From Nipponacmea schrenckii (lineage: Eukaryota; Mollusca; Gastropoda; Lottiidae), in contig CM060199.1 of assembly GCA_030562195.1 (NCBI GenBank), positions 25,998,338 to 26,062,337 of the forward strand: 64,000 bases of DNA. The letters run 5' to 3'. Numbering within the stretch: the stretch's first letter is position 1; each line of letters begins with the position of its first letter. Below, piece after piece: positions 12,430 to 22,892 of this stretch. The notes under the pieces were generated by a model. It saw only the letters and a program-made list of their open reading frames with translations, had not been told where the DNA came from and ran no database searches. Position numbers and translations under genes: made by a program.

Positions 12430-12850
12430 GTACGTATGTTGCCATTTGGAAACAAAGTGTTATTTTCACGACCATAGTGCACTGTTGCCATTTGGCAACA
12501 TACTGATTTGGGTTGAAATAAACTACACTAAGTGAAAAATCATAATCATCCTAAAAATGAATCATCGATGCAATGGTCATTCTATCACAAAATGTAATAC
12601 AAGTAAATATTTCTACCTATCTTCTATGTTTATAGGCAAAAAAACACTTACCTAAAAGTTGTAAAAGATTTCATGACCTAGGCGCCATCTTGATGACATT
12701 GTACACAAATTTTATCTCTTTACCAGAAGAGTTGAAGGGGGGTAACTCTCACTAGAGATCAGGACTTCAGAACAAAATAATAAGCATAAAGGACAAATTA
12801 TGTCTTGGGGGATCCATTGAAAGGTTTAGTGTATGTTGCCATTTGGCTAT
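12430..12850. repeat. piggyBac subterminal repeats, right end
   Basis: TATGTTGCCATTTGG occurs at about 12435-12450 and 12833-12847, and a palindromic form (GTTGCCATTTGGCAAC) at 12484-12499. The rest of 12270-12866 carries no gene. Confidence 0.6.
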
Positions 12851-12866
12851 ATAAGCCAATATAGGG

Positions 12867-13651
12867 TTAAAGAAACCAAAAGAAGAATGGTCACAAGAAG
12901 AAGTAGAAACCATTGATTCCATAGATGATCCTGAACTTAAGAAAATTAGTTCGTTATATTCGATTACCAGAATCCAGAAGGTAATAGATCCTTGTATTTT
13001 TTCGAATTACCAGAGACTTCTCAGAGTGACAGATTATTGTCTGAGATTTATTGATAGACTTTGTAAAAGTCATTCTAGTGATGGAGACTCAGTGATTTTA
13101 AGTCCCTCTGAATTGGAAAGATCTGAGAAACTATGGATTCAATCTGCTCAGAGTGAAGTACCTGATTGGGAATATAGATACAGAGACTTAACCCCATTCA
13201 AGCAAGATGATATAATCCGAGTAGGAGGCAGATTAAGCAGATCCACATTACCATATGATCAAGTCCATCCTGTTTTGCTCAGTCCTGATAATCCTATATA
13301 TCTAAGTTAATTTGCAGAGACATTCATAACCAAATAGGTCATCCGGGTACCGAAAGAACTTTATGTGAAATAAGACGAAAATATTGGATAGTACGAGGAA
13401 GAAATCTCACCAAAGGTGTTGTGAGAAACTGTGTAGTTTGTAGAAGATTAAGACATCCACTTCACCATACCTTGATGGCTGATCTTCCACCAGAAAGACT
13501 CAAAACATTTTCGCCACCATTTACTGTAACAGGTATTGATTTATTTGGTCCATTCAGTCTCAAGCTCACCAGAAACAAGAACACTAAAGCTTGGGGTGTC
13601 CTGTACACATGTGGAAGGCCATTCAAGACAAAAGTCTTCGTTTGTTATTAG
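12867..13651 (+). pseudogene. BEL/Pao integrase N-terminal part
   Basis: Immediately after the right TTAA of the piggyBac the BEL frame resumes without a shift. It contains the linker (about 13026-13310), then, one base out of frame from about 13308, the HNQIGHPGT and CVVCRR halves of the HHCC zinc-binding domain of integrase. The first strands of the catalytic core follow (TVTGIDLFGPF, with the first catalytic Asp, and AWGVLYTC). The core then stops near 13625-13650, so the rest of integrase and the 3' LTR are missing. They may lie across the gap or be deleted. Confidence 0.8.
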
Positions 13652-13929
13652 TAACTGGACTCGTCAAATTCTGATTTTTCATTCCTTGATAGTTGCTGGG
13701 TACGTCGATTTCTGATTTTTGATTCGTAACTTTCTCTGCCATTGCTTCGTTTCTCATGAACTTGTTGATTAGTAAGTGTCTGCTTCTTCCATTTCTCGTG
13801 ATATCCAGATAGCCGGTTTATGAGTTATCGGAACATGCGTTATTAGTAGCTATCTCGGACATTTCTGATTAGTAGCTGGACGTGTTCTTAGAAATTAGTA
13901 CTAGTACGTTCGGGACTATATGCATATTT
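13652..13929. other. Outer flank of the IS3EU-like element, repeated ATTAGTA motifs
   Basis: No gene. A short motif (gattagta / ttattagta followed by a(g)ctggac-like bases) recurs at about 13653, 13769, 13842, 13867 and 13896. This may be the outer part of the transposon end that is hidden in the N gap on the other side, or a separate repeat. BEL coding sequence ends where it starts. Confidence 0.5.
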
Positions 13930-13984
13930 TATGACGTCATCGAGGCGGGTCAGATACGAAACGAAAATGAACAATTTCAACATT
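13930..13984 (+). repeat. Left 55-bp terminal inverted repeat
   Basis: Matches the reverse complement of 22838-22892 at all 55 positions and then diverges abruptly inward. It starts with the palindrome ATGACGTCAT (13931-13940), a perfect CRE/ATF-type site. Confidence 0.92.
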
Positions 13985-14086
13985 CAAAAATTTAACATGT
14001 TAACACAATCTAAAAACATTCCTAATAGTTCTATACTATACAACCTATACTATACAACTCCTTTTATTTGAAAACTTTGCTACAAT

Positions 14087-16678
14087 ATGGATCACGATGA
14101 CGTAACAGAAATGAAAACACTTCTGAGACAGAAAATAAACAGATTGATATCATCTCTAAGCAATCAGCCTACAGTTAGTCAAGATACAATTGATGACATG
14201 GAGGTTACTCTTGAAATGTTGAAACAGTTGTCAACAATATCAGACGTTGAAAACATTAGAAAAGTATTTGAACAGGCGTATGTTATAATATCACAACAAT
14301 TGTGTGTTCAAAATGAGTATTTTTTTTTTAAACAACCAAAGCAATTACCATCTACTGGAGGAAGACCCAAATTTTTCATACCACAATGGTTTTTAGAGGA
14401 AATGATTCATGAAAACAATTTCAGTGTAGTTGATGTGGCACGTATGTTAAATGTCAGTGAGAGAACTATATCAAGGAATATGGCAGCATATGGAATACAT
14501 GCAAATTTGTGCACAAATATTTCAGATGTAGACCTTTGCACAGAAATTGAAAAGAGGAAACAGCAATTTCCTCATGCCGGTTATAGGACTGTGAGAGCCC
14601 TTCTCCAAGCAGATGGCATTTATGTTTCATGATCTAGGATAAGAGATGCTTGTCGTTTGGTAGATCCAGAAGGAGTTTTGTTTAGAAGACTTTTTCTAAA
14701 TGAGAACCGAATACATAGAAGGTGCTATAATGTTAGGGCCCCCAATGCCCTCTGGCACATCGATGGAAATCATAAACTAATAAGGTATTTTTTAATATTA
14801 TTTTAAAGAATTATCATTCTTACCCTTTTCCAAAATTTGGTAGATCCAGAAGGAGTTTTGTTTAGAAGACTTTTTCTAAATGTGAACCGAATACATAGAA
14901 GGTGCTATAATGTTAGGGCCCCCAATGCCCTCTGGCACATCGATGGAAATCATAAACTAATAAGGTATTTTTTAATATTATTTTAAAGAATTATCATTCT
15001 TACCCTTTTCCAAAATTTGGTAGATCCAGAAGGAGTTTTGTTTAGAAGACTTTTTCTAAATGTGAACCGAATACATAGAAGGTGCTATAATGTTAGGGCC
15101 CCCAATGCCCTCTGGCACATCGATGGAAATCATAAACTAATAAGGTATTTTTTAATATTATTTTAAAGAATTATCATTCTTACCCTTTTCCAAAATTCTT
15201 TATTAAGAGTGTATAAGAGACTACAGTTCATATGGATTTGAAATTTTGATGTTCATACTGTGTATATTGATTTCATGTAATGTAGATTCAAATTTCTTGC
15301 ATGTTCAATAAATATCTGTCTTATTCATTAAACATGTTAATGATATCTGGTTGAATTTAAAATCCATTTAGTTGAAAACTTTAATCTATTTGTTATATTA
15401 TAGATGGAGATTTGTAATACATGGGGGTATTGATAGCTATTCAAGGCTTCCTGTGTTTTTGCATGTCAGTACCAATAACACTTCTGATACAGTTTATACA
15501 GCTTTTATGGAAGCAGTTAGAAGATGGGGTTTGCCAGAACGAATCAGATCAGACAAGGGAGGTGAAAATGTGAAAGTGGCATCATATATGCTGAGACAAC
15601 GTGGAATTGGTTCATTTATTACCGGACGTAGTGTTCACAATCAAAGGTCATCTTTTTTTTTGTATAACAACATGATAGTGTGTGCTGTATATTGTGATCA
15701 ATGTATGTCTGCATTTTATTTGTTCTGACTCTGATTGAATTTTGATTCAATTTGAAATATTTTTGCATATGAAAAAAGATCGCTATTGATTTTAATTTTA
15801 GCTGTAGGCCTAATTAAATATTTAACAAAAGTTCATCTCTTATAATGAAATAAATTTATTGTAGAATTGAACGTCTTTGGAGAGAAATATGGAATGGATG
15901 CACTAATTTATTTCATCAAATTTTTCAACATATGGAAGCTGAGGAAATTCTAGATGTCAACAATGAAATCCATTTGCAAGCACTTCATTTTGTGTACATA
16001 GTCAGAATCCAGCAGCATTTAGATGTTCTTTGTGAGACTCTTATGAGAAGACCTTTGAGAACTGAGAGAAATAAGACTCCACTTCAGCTTTGGATCCAGG
16101 GCCAGATATTAGACCCACTTTTTACACATAATAATCAGGTTTGAATTGTTTACTTTTATGATAATCTGTTTGTCAGTAAATCAGAATTTTCACCATTTTA
16201 AACAAGAGCACAAGAGCAAGAGAATGATATATCCCAACACCTAGTTTTTTGGCATACCATGTACAAAACATTTAAGGCTTTTTATGTAGAGTTGTTGTTC
16301 CTGCTAAATCTGCATGGACAGAATTTAAGAAGAGAATTTATAAATGTCCCTGTTGGAGCTGCATAGTTTTCTTCCTCATTGCATATGTATCACGTTTAAG
16401 AAAATCAGACAAGAATTGTGTTGTATTGCATTATGTTTTATGTCATAAATGTAACCTGTACTTCTTATTGTAATTTTCAGGAAGAACTTGATATGGAAGC
16501 AATAGATATTGATACAGACATTTGTAGTTTTGAAACTGAAAACAATGCAGTTATTGTTCCGGAAACTAGGATGAATCACCACACATTGAATCAAATTAGG
16601 TTGAGGGAATCTACCTCTTTTGGAATAGATAATTATTTACATGTTCTCAGTGCATTGGAAGACCAAGATGGACATTGA
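14087..16678 (+). pseudogene. IS3EU-type DDE transposase, four exons, one nonsense codon
   Basis: Exons are 14087-14784, 15404-15646, 15865-16138 and 16481-16678. Donors start GT, acceptors end AG, and phases agree, giving 470 codons. The order is a helical N terminus, a helix-turn-helix (VVDVARMLNVSERTISR), an IS3-like linker (FPHAGYRTVRALLQADG) and an integrase-fold core. The core acidic residues are the Asp of WHIDGNHK, the Asp of [10 protein letters not shown] and the Glu of QRIERLWRE, with 32 residues between the last two. An in-frame TGA at 14630-14632, most simply a CGA-to-TGA change, interrupts the linker. The end of exon 1 is also triplicated. It would cut and join the element's ends; this copy needs readthrough or help from another. 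Confidence 0.82.
14656..15197 (+). repeat. 180-bp tandem triplication of exon end and splice donor
   Basis: Three head-to-tail copies start at 14656, 14836 and 15016, differing by one base that I can see (tgagaac in the first, tgtgaac in the others). Each contains the last part of transposase exon 1, including the first catalytic Asp codon, the donor AAG|GTATTT and about 50 bases of intron. Confidence 0.93.
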
Positions 16679-17406
16679 TGGTCTGAACTAAATCCTATAA
16701 ATTGAATCAGGTCTTCATCATTCAGGGAGCTATGACGAAAATTTCTAGACAATATGATTTGTTCCCTACTTTGCAAGTATCAGGTCTGAACTTGGAATTA
16801 AAATTTTGCAGTGGCTTTTGAGAATTATTTTTCTAAATGTCTAACACTGTTTCAGACAAAAAACAAAATATGTAAAATGACATTTGGTAGAATGATTTAT
16901 TGTTCAAACAAACATATTAGTAACATTTGCTGTATTACTTTAATATTAAACTTATTTAGTTGATAATTAGAAAACATGACCCTCACTCAGAAATTACCAA
17001 AAATAAGGGTAACGATCCTAATCTAATCACATTGTTATATCAATTACTGAAAGAAACTAGAATGGTTTACAATGCAAGACATGTTTCATTAAATAATTAT
17101 TTAAATTTGGTAAATCTACAACATCACTGTCAATTTATGAACCACCAAAATAAAAACATGAAAAAAAAAACTTAATTAAGAACAATAGCTTTAAAAAATC
17201 ATTCAGGACAAAGTCTACAACCCTACCTATATTCAACTCCCCATATCTACAAACCCATGTTTTTCAGTACAGTAATAAAATCCTCACATGCCAGCAGAAT
17301 GATGGAATATTTTGACATAAGTTTAGTAATTGTATGTGGACATTAAAAATACATCGAAATGGTGAATTTGCCTTAGTTCCAAGAGGTCATATATCTAAAA
17401 GCACAT
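16679..17406. other. Intergenic region between convergent transposase and ligase
   Basis: About 730 bases separate the two stop codons. They are AT-rich and carry no convincing open frame, presumably the overlapping 3' UTR zone of both genes. Confidence 0.6.
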
Positions 17407-20400
17407 TTAAAAAAGCCCGAAGCCATATGCCACAGTTATATTGATCATTGAGTTTTCGAAAAAACTATAATCTTGATTTAATTCCGTTTGGGTAATAGTT
17501 TTTAAAGGAGCACAAGTGTTGACAGATGAACACCTATTACTGCTGTGATCAAAAATGAGCAGGCCAGTTGCTGCATTCTTTACAATTGCTCTGCTTCCAG
17601 TACTAGCTTGTAAAAAATCTTCGATAGAAACAACTCGTGGTGTATCTACATAGGGCTCTTCTGGATCCAACCATTGGGTTTCAATCTTTCCCCCTACAAT
17701 AGAGTAGGAAATATTCACACCAATGGCAGCTTAATCTCCACTATCAGCAGAAAGTCACAAATGAGGGCAAAACCAATGTATATGTTGATTAAAGAAACCC
17801 ATACTTCAACATCTACTCGAGGAATAGCACAATAAATGTTACATGTACATAATCTAAAATACCACAGAAACAAAATTAGCAATGTTGACTCTCCAAAGGG
17901 CAGGCGAGTTGACAAATGCAGTCGCAGTGGTGAGCATGCCTTGCCTTGCTAGCGACCCCTGCATGTTGACCATTGTAATGGAACTTACAAAATAAAAATA
18001 GTTTCTAAACTTATGTGTTTTAAAGTTCAAAAAATACATTCAAATAGAACTCTTACTTTCTAACTTCTTGAGAAATGTATGAAAATTGTAAACGATGACC
18101 TCTTCCAGTTCTTTTTGACTATCAATATCTGAATAGCTTGGTTTGAATAATGTTATGATTTCTGAGGCATAAACCTTTCCAGGAGTAAAATAAGGTGATG
18201 ACTGTGTTGAATGTCTTATTAATACATCTAATACACCATGGAGTTTTAAACCTGAAATTAACAATCACATTAAACCCAAGTAGGAAGTAAAATACTGATA
18301 CAATCAATCAGCATTTAATGGTTCAATATTTGAAGAATTGACAAAATCCTGTTTTTATGACCTTCAAAGATTTTCACACACAGTTTTAAAATTAACATTC
18401 AAAATCCATTTAAATAGATCTATTAAAAAATAATTGAAATTAATACATGCTTTAGCATATAAAGTCTTGCCTTCCATGAACTGCAATATTTGAGGAAGAA
18501 ATCTGTAAAATCCAAAGTGTAAGGTCAATGCTACTGTAGCCTCTTTCTTATTTGTTTCGTTCAGGACTTTCTTAAACCCAGCTGATTCCATCGCGTCAGC
18601 ATATTGTGTGACAATATAAGTTAAATCAGCATCAGATTGGTTGATCTGAAATCAAACATTTTCATTAAAAGAAAAAGATAATAGTAAGTAAAAATAACAA
18701 ATAAAAACTAGGCAGTAGTAGGCACCAGGAATCTATACTGCTGTACTAATCAGTGAATCCCGAACTAAAAATCCTACAAATACTCATGTCTAGATACACT
18801 ACAGATCTTGGTCATAAATTTGAGCAATCATGACTTAATACAGGGACCGCGGTGGTCTGGTGAGTTGGTCGCTTGCTCTCTAACCAGAGGGTCCCAGGTT
18901 CGAATCCCGACAAAGGTCGAGTTCCTACTTAAGGATTTTCAGCCCCGTTTCCCCTTGTCAGTGACTGAGGGGCTGATAAGTAAAAAGTGACTAGTCATTC
19001 AGATTGGATGAAAAACTGAGGTCCCGTGTGCTGTCAGAGTGCACGTTAAAGATCCCTAAACAGTTGGAAATCGAAAAAAAGTAGGCGTGTTAGTGCCGCT
19101 GTCCTGGCAAAATTTCCCTCATTGCACACTGCATGGTGAAAATACGTCCTCAATAGCCGTAAATATGTGCAGAACAGTAGGACGTGTAACCCATTCATGA
19201 CTAAATACAAAACAGATACAATACTTACATCATTGATAGCTTGTGATATATTGCCTGGAATATTTTGTGCTGGTATATCTTCATCTTTCGGGACTCTTCC
19301 ATTCAACATAAAATCAACTATGTATGGAGCTATGCATTGAGGGCCCTGATTTCCCATCAATATTGAATAAGCACTAGCTTGCCCCATTAACCTATAAGTC
19401 TTTTCATTGAGATGGTCAGAATCACTTGAAAATGCTTCATTTTCGAAAACTGGGGTTGATGTAAATAATAAGGAGAAGAACTCCCTAGTGAGTCCTCCTC
19501 CATCCACACCATCTTCTCCAATAAATATCACGTTGAGTTTCTTGGAAAAGTCCAGATCCATAAGATTTTCCATTGCTGTATTCAGAAACCTTTTTCTAAG
19601 AACTGTGATCATATCAACAGAACCATCAGCTGGATAAATCCTCTCTTTTATATCTTCTAAGTCACCAAACAATGTTGTATGTAGAGGCAATTCACTGAAA
19701 TAAAGAGATTTTCTACATATCATTTGTTTTTTTTAAATAAAATTGGGCATACATGTATTTCAAAATATTTTAGAAAATATGACAAAAGCAAATATTCAAT
19801 AAATGGAAAATGCTAAATATGGCCACCCAATGTTTTGTCAAAATTTGAGCATGAGTTGTATAACAAAATATTTGTTCACATTAATAGGAAATTAGATGTG
19901 GGAAATCGATCTGTCAAACCTTAACGATATATTATATATGAGGGTGGCGCTTGATTGGTGAGTTACGAACATGTTTTGACTGTTTAAATTCTGAACAGAA
20001 TGAGAACAGATATGTTTCATATATTACGAATATTGTCTAGAATGAGACAAACAATAGTAAAAGAAAATCTCTTTGTTACACCCAGAATAAAATACCACAA
20101 CAAAAGAAAACAGGGCGAAGCGTTGAAATACGCACACCACAGTTTTGAGTAACTATGTGGGCTTACACCAAAAGAATGTGGAATAACTGCATATAACAAA
20201 TTACATGTCACCTTTTGTGTTTGTTCATTTCTCCGCAAGAATCAGCATGGCTTTGTATAACATCCACATCATAAGTCTTTCCACAAATTGGACAAGATAC
20301 CATCCTTAATAAATCGAAATAAACATAAGATTAGTGTTTCATGTATATATAATTATTATGCTCAACATGATGTACAAAGCATCATTGTTATGTGTAATTT

Positions 20401-22564
20401 TATATTTAAAAGTGAAGTATAAAGAATAGTCAAATGGCAAGTGTAAAAACTTGTTTTTCAATAAAAATAATTTCGGGATAAGTGTTTTTCAAAGGCATAA
20501 ACAAACAAATATCTTTGTGACATTCAAAATTAACAATGTAACAAAACATTCAATGATTCAACTTAACTAATTGGTAAACAATTTTTTTTTGTTTATGCAA
20601 ATTAACAATGTTATAAAACATTCAATGATTCAACTTTATTTATTAATTGGTAAACAAAAATAAACACAAAGATTTACTTTTTTTCATCTTTCTCAATGAA
20701 GCTTGATAAATGCTAGAAGAAAAATGGTAAAAAGCATTCTGACTAGAATTAATGTGCAAATAATATTACATATAAAAATTAAAAATACCAATAAACTCAT
20801 ATGACCAAATAGTGAGCTAAAATGAAAATTTATTAAGATTTCATCCCTTTGCAACTATCAAAAGCATGTCTTTAATTTTCCAACTAAAATAATATAAGTA
20901 ATAAATTAAAAATTAATTAGCTTACTTTATTATTTTCACAATCAGACAAACAAACTGTAGTTTGACAAAGCTTCTTTTTAGGCAGATCAATTACTGGTAA
21001 ATCTTCTTCCTAATTAAATATAAATTTGATTAAAAGGGCTAATCTTTTAACTTCATTTTAAAGTAACACAATTGAAGATATCACATCAAGAAATTGAAAT
21101 TTATTTTTTTCATTTTTAAAAATAACTAGCAGCTGCCATAAAGGCCACATGCCAGACAGACCAACAGAGGATCAAAGTATGCTTGGCTGAGAAAAATTAG
21201 TCAGGAGCAATTTAATAAATTATATTAATATAAAAAAATAAGTTTTTGTAGTAAAATATAAAATTAAAAGTAGATTTATGACATACCTCTGCATAAGCTG
21301 TCATAGACTCTGAACAAAGAGTTACATGAGCCTCCATTTCAGTTACTGGTATTAATTCATAACAATTAAGACAGGGTTGACTGAATCCACTCTAAATTTG
21401 AAAATAACTTTAGGGGTATGCTGTACATCCAAGTCATCATTTATGCATAAGATTGACATGTAAAAATATGAAGGGAGCTCTATATATAGAATTAGATTAC
21501 ATTTTATCTGGGTGTATCAAAAGTTGCTTAACCATTCACTTAATAAAACTATAATAGTAATATAGACAAACAAATTACCTTTATACTTGTTTCAGACAAT
21601 GAAAAATCCCTCTGAAGAGGTCTTATAAAGCAAGTAGCCTGCCCAAGATTGCTACGTTCAGATAGAAACTTTGCAGAATATCCCATAGTTGGTGGTTGGA
21701 TCAATTCCAATTCTGTTTTGCTATCTGGTTTAACTCTCATCAGAAGAAATCCACCTACATCTCTAAGTTTAGGATATTCTTCTTCTAAGACAGAATTAAA
21801 TTCTTCAAAACTATCATTTTTGGGGAAACTGATTCTTTTTTCGCCTAATCCGATGTCAGTCAGGTTAGCCTTTTCTTTCTTACATGGAACACATTCCTAG
21901 GTAGAGAAAACCAAGCTTATATATTATATTCTTCCCTTATTAGCACTAGCTGAAGCAGAATAATAGTACATCATAACATCTTGTCATGCTACCCAGTTAA
22001 GTAAAAGCACCCTTGCAAAACCTAGTATTTCATTGTGGACCATGTTGATGTTTGATTTCACTTTATGGAAGTTGATTAATAGAGACAAATAACTGTATAT
22101 TCAGTTCTATAGCTCAGCCCACTGTTTCAAAAAGTAATGTACGATTTGTAAAATAAAGTAACCAAGTACCTGATTTATATGTGGCAAAACTGAAAATCTG
22201 TGTGTCCATAGTGTGGGTTTTTTTTTATAAGATGAACTAGACCTTTTTTTTGGGTAAGGTGAAAATAACCTGTTCATCTCTGTTGAAATTCTTACACCTG
22301 ATGAAGCTAAAATTATTTAAAATAAAAACAATGGTGAGAGCCATTGAGGCAACTTTCTTTTGATGAAGTATGAAATAGCAATGGAAATCAAGGATGGTTA
22401 AATAAATCATTCTACTTACATGTAGAAGTCATGACGAGAGGTCTAGAACTAGAAGGATTTCGATTTGAAGTCGTAGCAGATGGAGGGCTTCCAAGCAACA
22501 ACGCCTGTGCCTCTTCCATTAGCTCAATAGCCTTTTTTGTTGGATCTGGATCTCTTGACTCCAT
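17407..22564 (-). CDS. HECT E3 ubiquitin ligase with two UBZ4-like fingers, 685 aa
   Basis: Eleven exons join in phase with no stop: 22564-22420, 22306-22170, 21896-21579, 21391-21287, 21009-20926, 20712-20678, 20304-20212, 19712-19229, 18645-18471, 18251-18057 and 17693-17407. All introns are GT-AG except the one after 18471, which starts GC. Residues 1-94 are Ser/Lys-rich. Residues 95-200 have YPKLRDVGGF and LGQATCFIRPLQRD, seen in G2E3-like proteins. Two C-x2-C-x11-H-x3-C fingers (C207 to C226 and C279 to C298) fit the Rad18-type ubiquitin-binding UBZ4. The HECT domain fills about 310-685 and includes GEDGVDGGGLTREFF. The catalytic Cys is C651 in NTCAPLK (codon 17514-17512), 34 residues from the end, as expected. 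It would pass ubiquitin from an E2 to a substrate through a thioester. The natural substrate is unknown. Confidence 0.88.
18843..19194 (+). mobile_element. tRNA-derived SINE in a ligase intron
   Basis: The element begins with a tRNA-like head: an A-box-like stretch (GTGGTCTGGTGAGTTGG) and a B box (GGTTCGAATCC) at about 18897. A conserved body containing gcacgttaaagatcc follows. It is flanked by 15-base duplications with one mismatch, tcatgacttaataca (18828-18842) and tcatgactaaataca (19195-19209). It lies in the intron between ligase exons 8 and 9 and leaves both splice sites intact. The short plus-strand open frame over it is not a gene. Confidence 0.88.
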
Positions 22565-22837
22565 CCTTAGGCTAATTGAAATCTAGAACAAAAAAAAAGG
22601 TTAATAATATATAAGCCGCCTATATAGGCCTAATGATAACAAATCACCAACATTAACACATTTCTTTAAGACTTCAAGACTCAAAATGCACAGAAAAGAG
22701 ATTAATAGTCGAAATTTATCAATGAATGACATGCCAAGCAAGACCTATACATTACCTAAATTCCTGTCGATACAATAGGCCTCTAAACACGTGAATTTAA
22801 CTCATAAAAATGTACCCAAAAGGGTGAAGGTCGTATT

Positions 22838-22892
22838 AATGTTGAAATTGTTCATTTTCGTTTCGTATCTGACCCGCCTCGATGACGTCATA
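22838..22892 (-). repeat. Right 55-bp terminal inverted repeat
   Basis: Perfect inverted match to 13930-13984, ending against the N gap. It contains the same ATGACGTCAT palindrome at 22882-22891, about 320 bases upstream of the ligase start codon. Confidence 0.92.

Larger units (their letters stand above)
9477..12866 (-). mobile_element. piggyBac DNA transposon, apparently complete
   Basis: The element is bounded by TTAA at 9473-9476 and TTAA at 12867-12870, the known piggyBac target duplication. Its ends are CCCTATATGGC on the left and, read inward on the other strand, CCCTATATTGGC on the right. It is 3390 bp long and holds a single spliced minus-strand transposase with no stop or frameshift. 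Copies of a TTGCCAAATGG motif lie near both ends. Removing the element and one TTAA leaves an uninterrupted BEL frame, which confirms the borders. Confidence 0.93.
6403..13650 (+). mobile_element. BEL/Pao LTR retrotransposon, decayed, split by piggyBac
   Basis: Gag (DUF1759-like), zinc knuckles, an aspartic protease-like domain, reverse transcriptase, RNase H and the start of integrase follow in BEL/Pao order. The coding part is interrupted at 9476/12867 by a complete piggyBac; the reading frame continues in phase on the far side. No LTR is recognisable on either side: the left end abuts the hAT relic and the integrase core stops near 13625-13650, where transposon sub-terminal sequence starts. 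A nonsense codon at 7916-7918 and frameshifts near 6975, 8490, 8840 and 13308 show it was already decaying. Confidence 0.85.
13930..22892. mobile_element. IS3EU-like DNA transposon carrying a HECT E3 ligase
   Basis: A 55-base sequence at 13930-13984 is repeated perfectly, inverted, at 22838-22892. Between the two copies lie two convergent multi-exon genes: an IS3-like DDE transposase on the plus strand and a HECT-family ubiquitin ligase on the minus strand. The right copy runs directly into an N gap, so the inverted repeat may extend further outward and no target duplication can be read. The group called IS3EU in repeat databases has this kind of transposase. Association of transposase-like and G2E3-like HECT genes is something I recall from fish and invertebrate genomes, but I cannot verify it here. 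Confidence 0.8.

Noticed and set aside
18843..18915. A tRNA gene with A and B boxes
   Set aside because: No full cloverleaf, and the sequence continues into a SINE body flanked by target duplications.
9477..22892. One giant composite element uniting BEL, piggyBac and the ligase transposon
   Set aside because: Each has its own ends or coding order; BEL plus piggyBac is explained by TTAA insertion, and the 55-bp repeats enclose only the ligase transposon.
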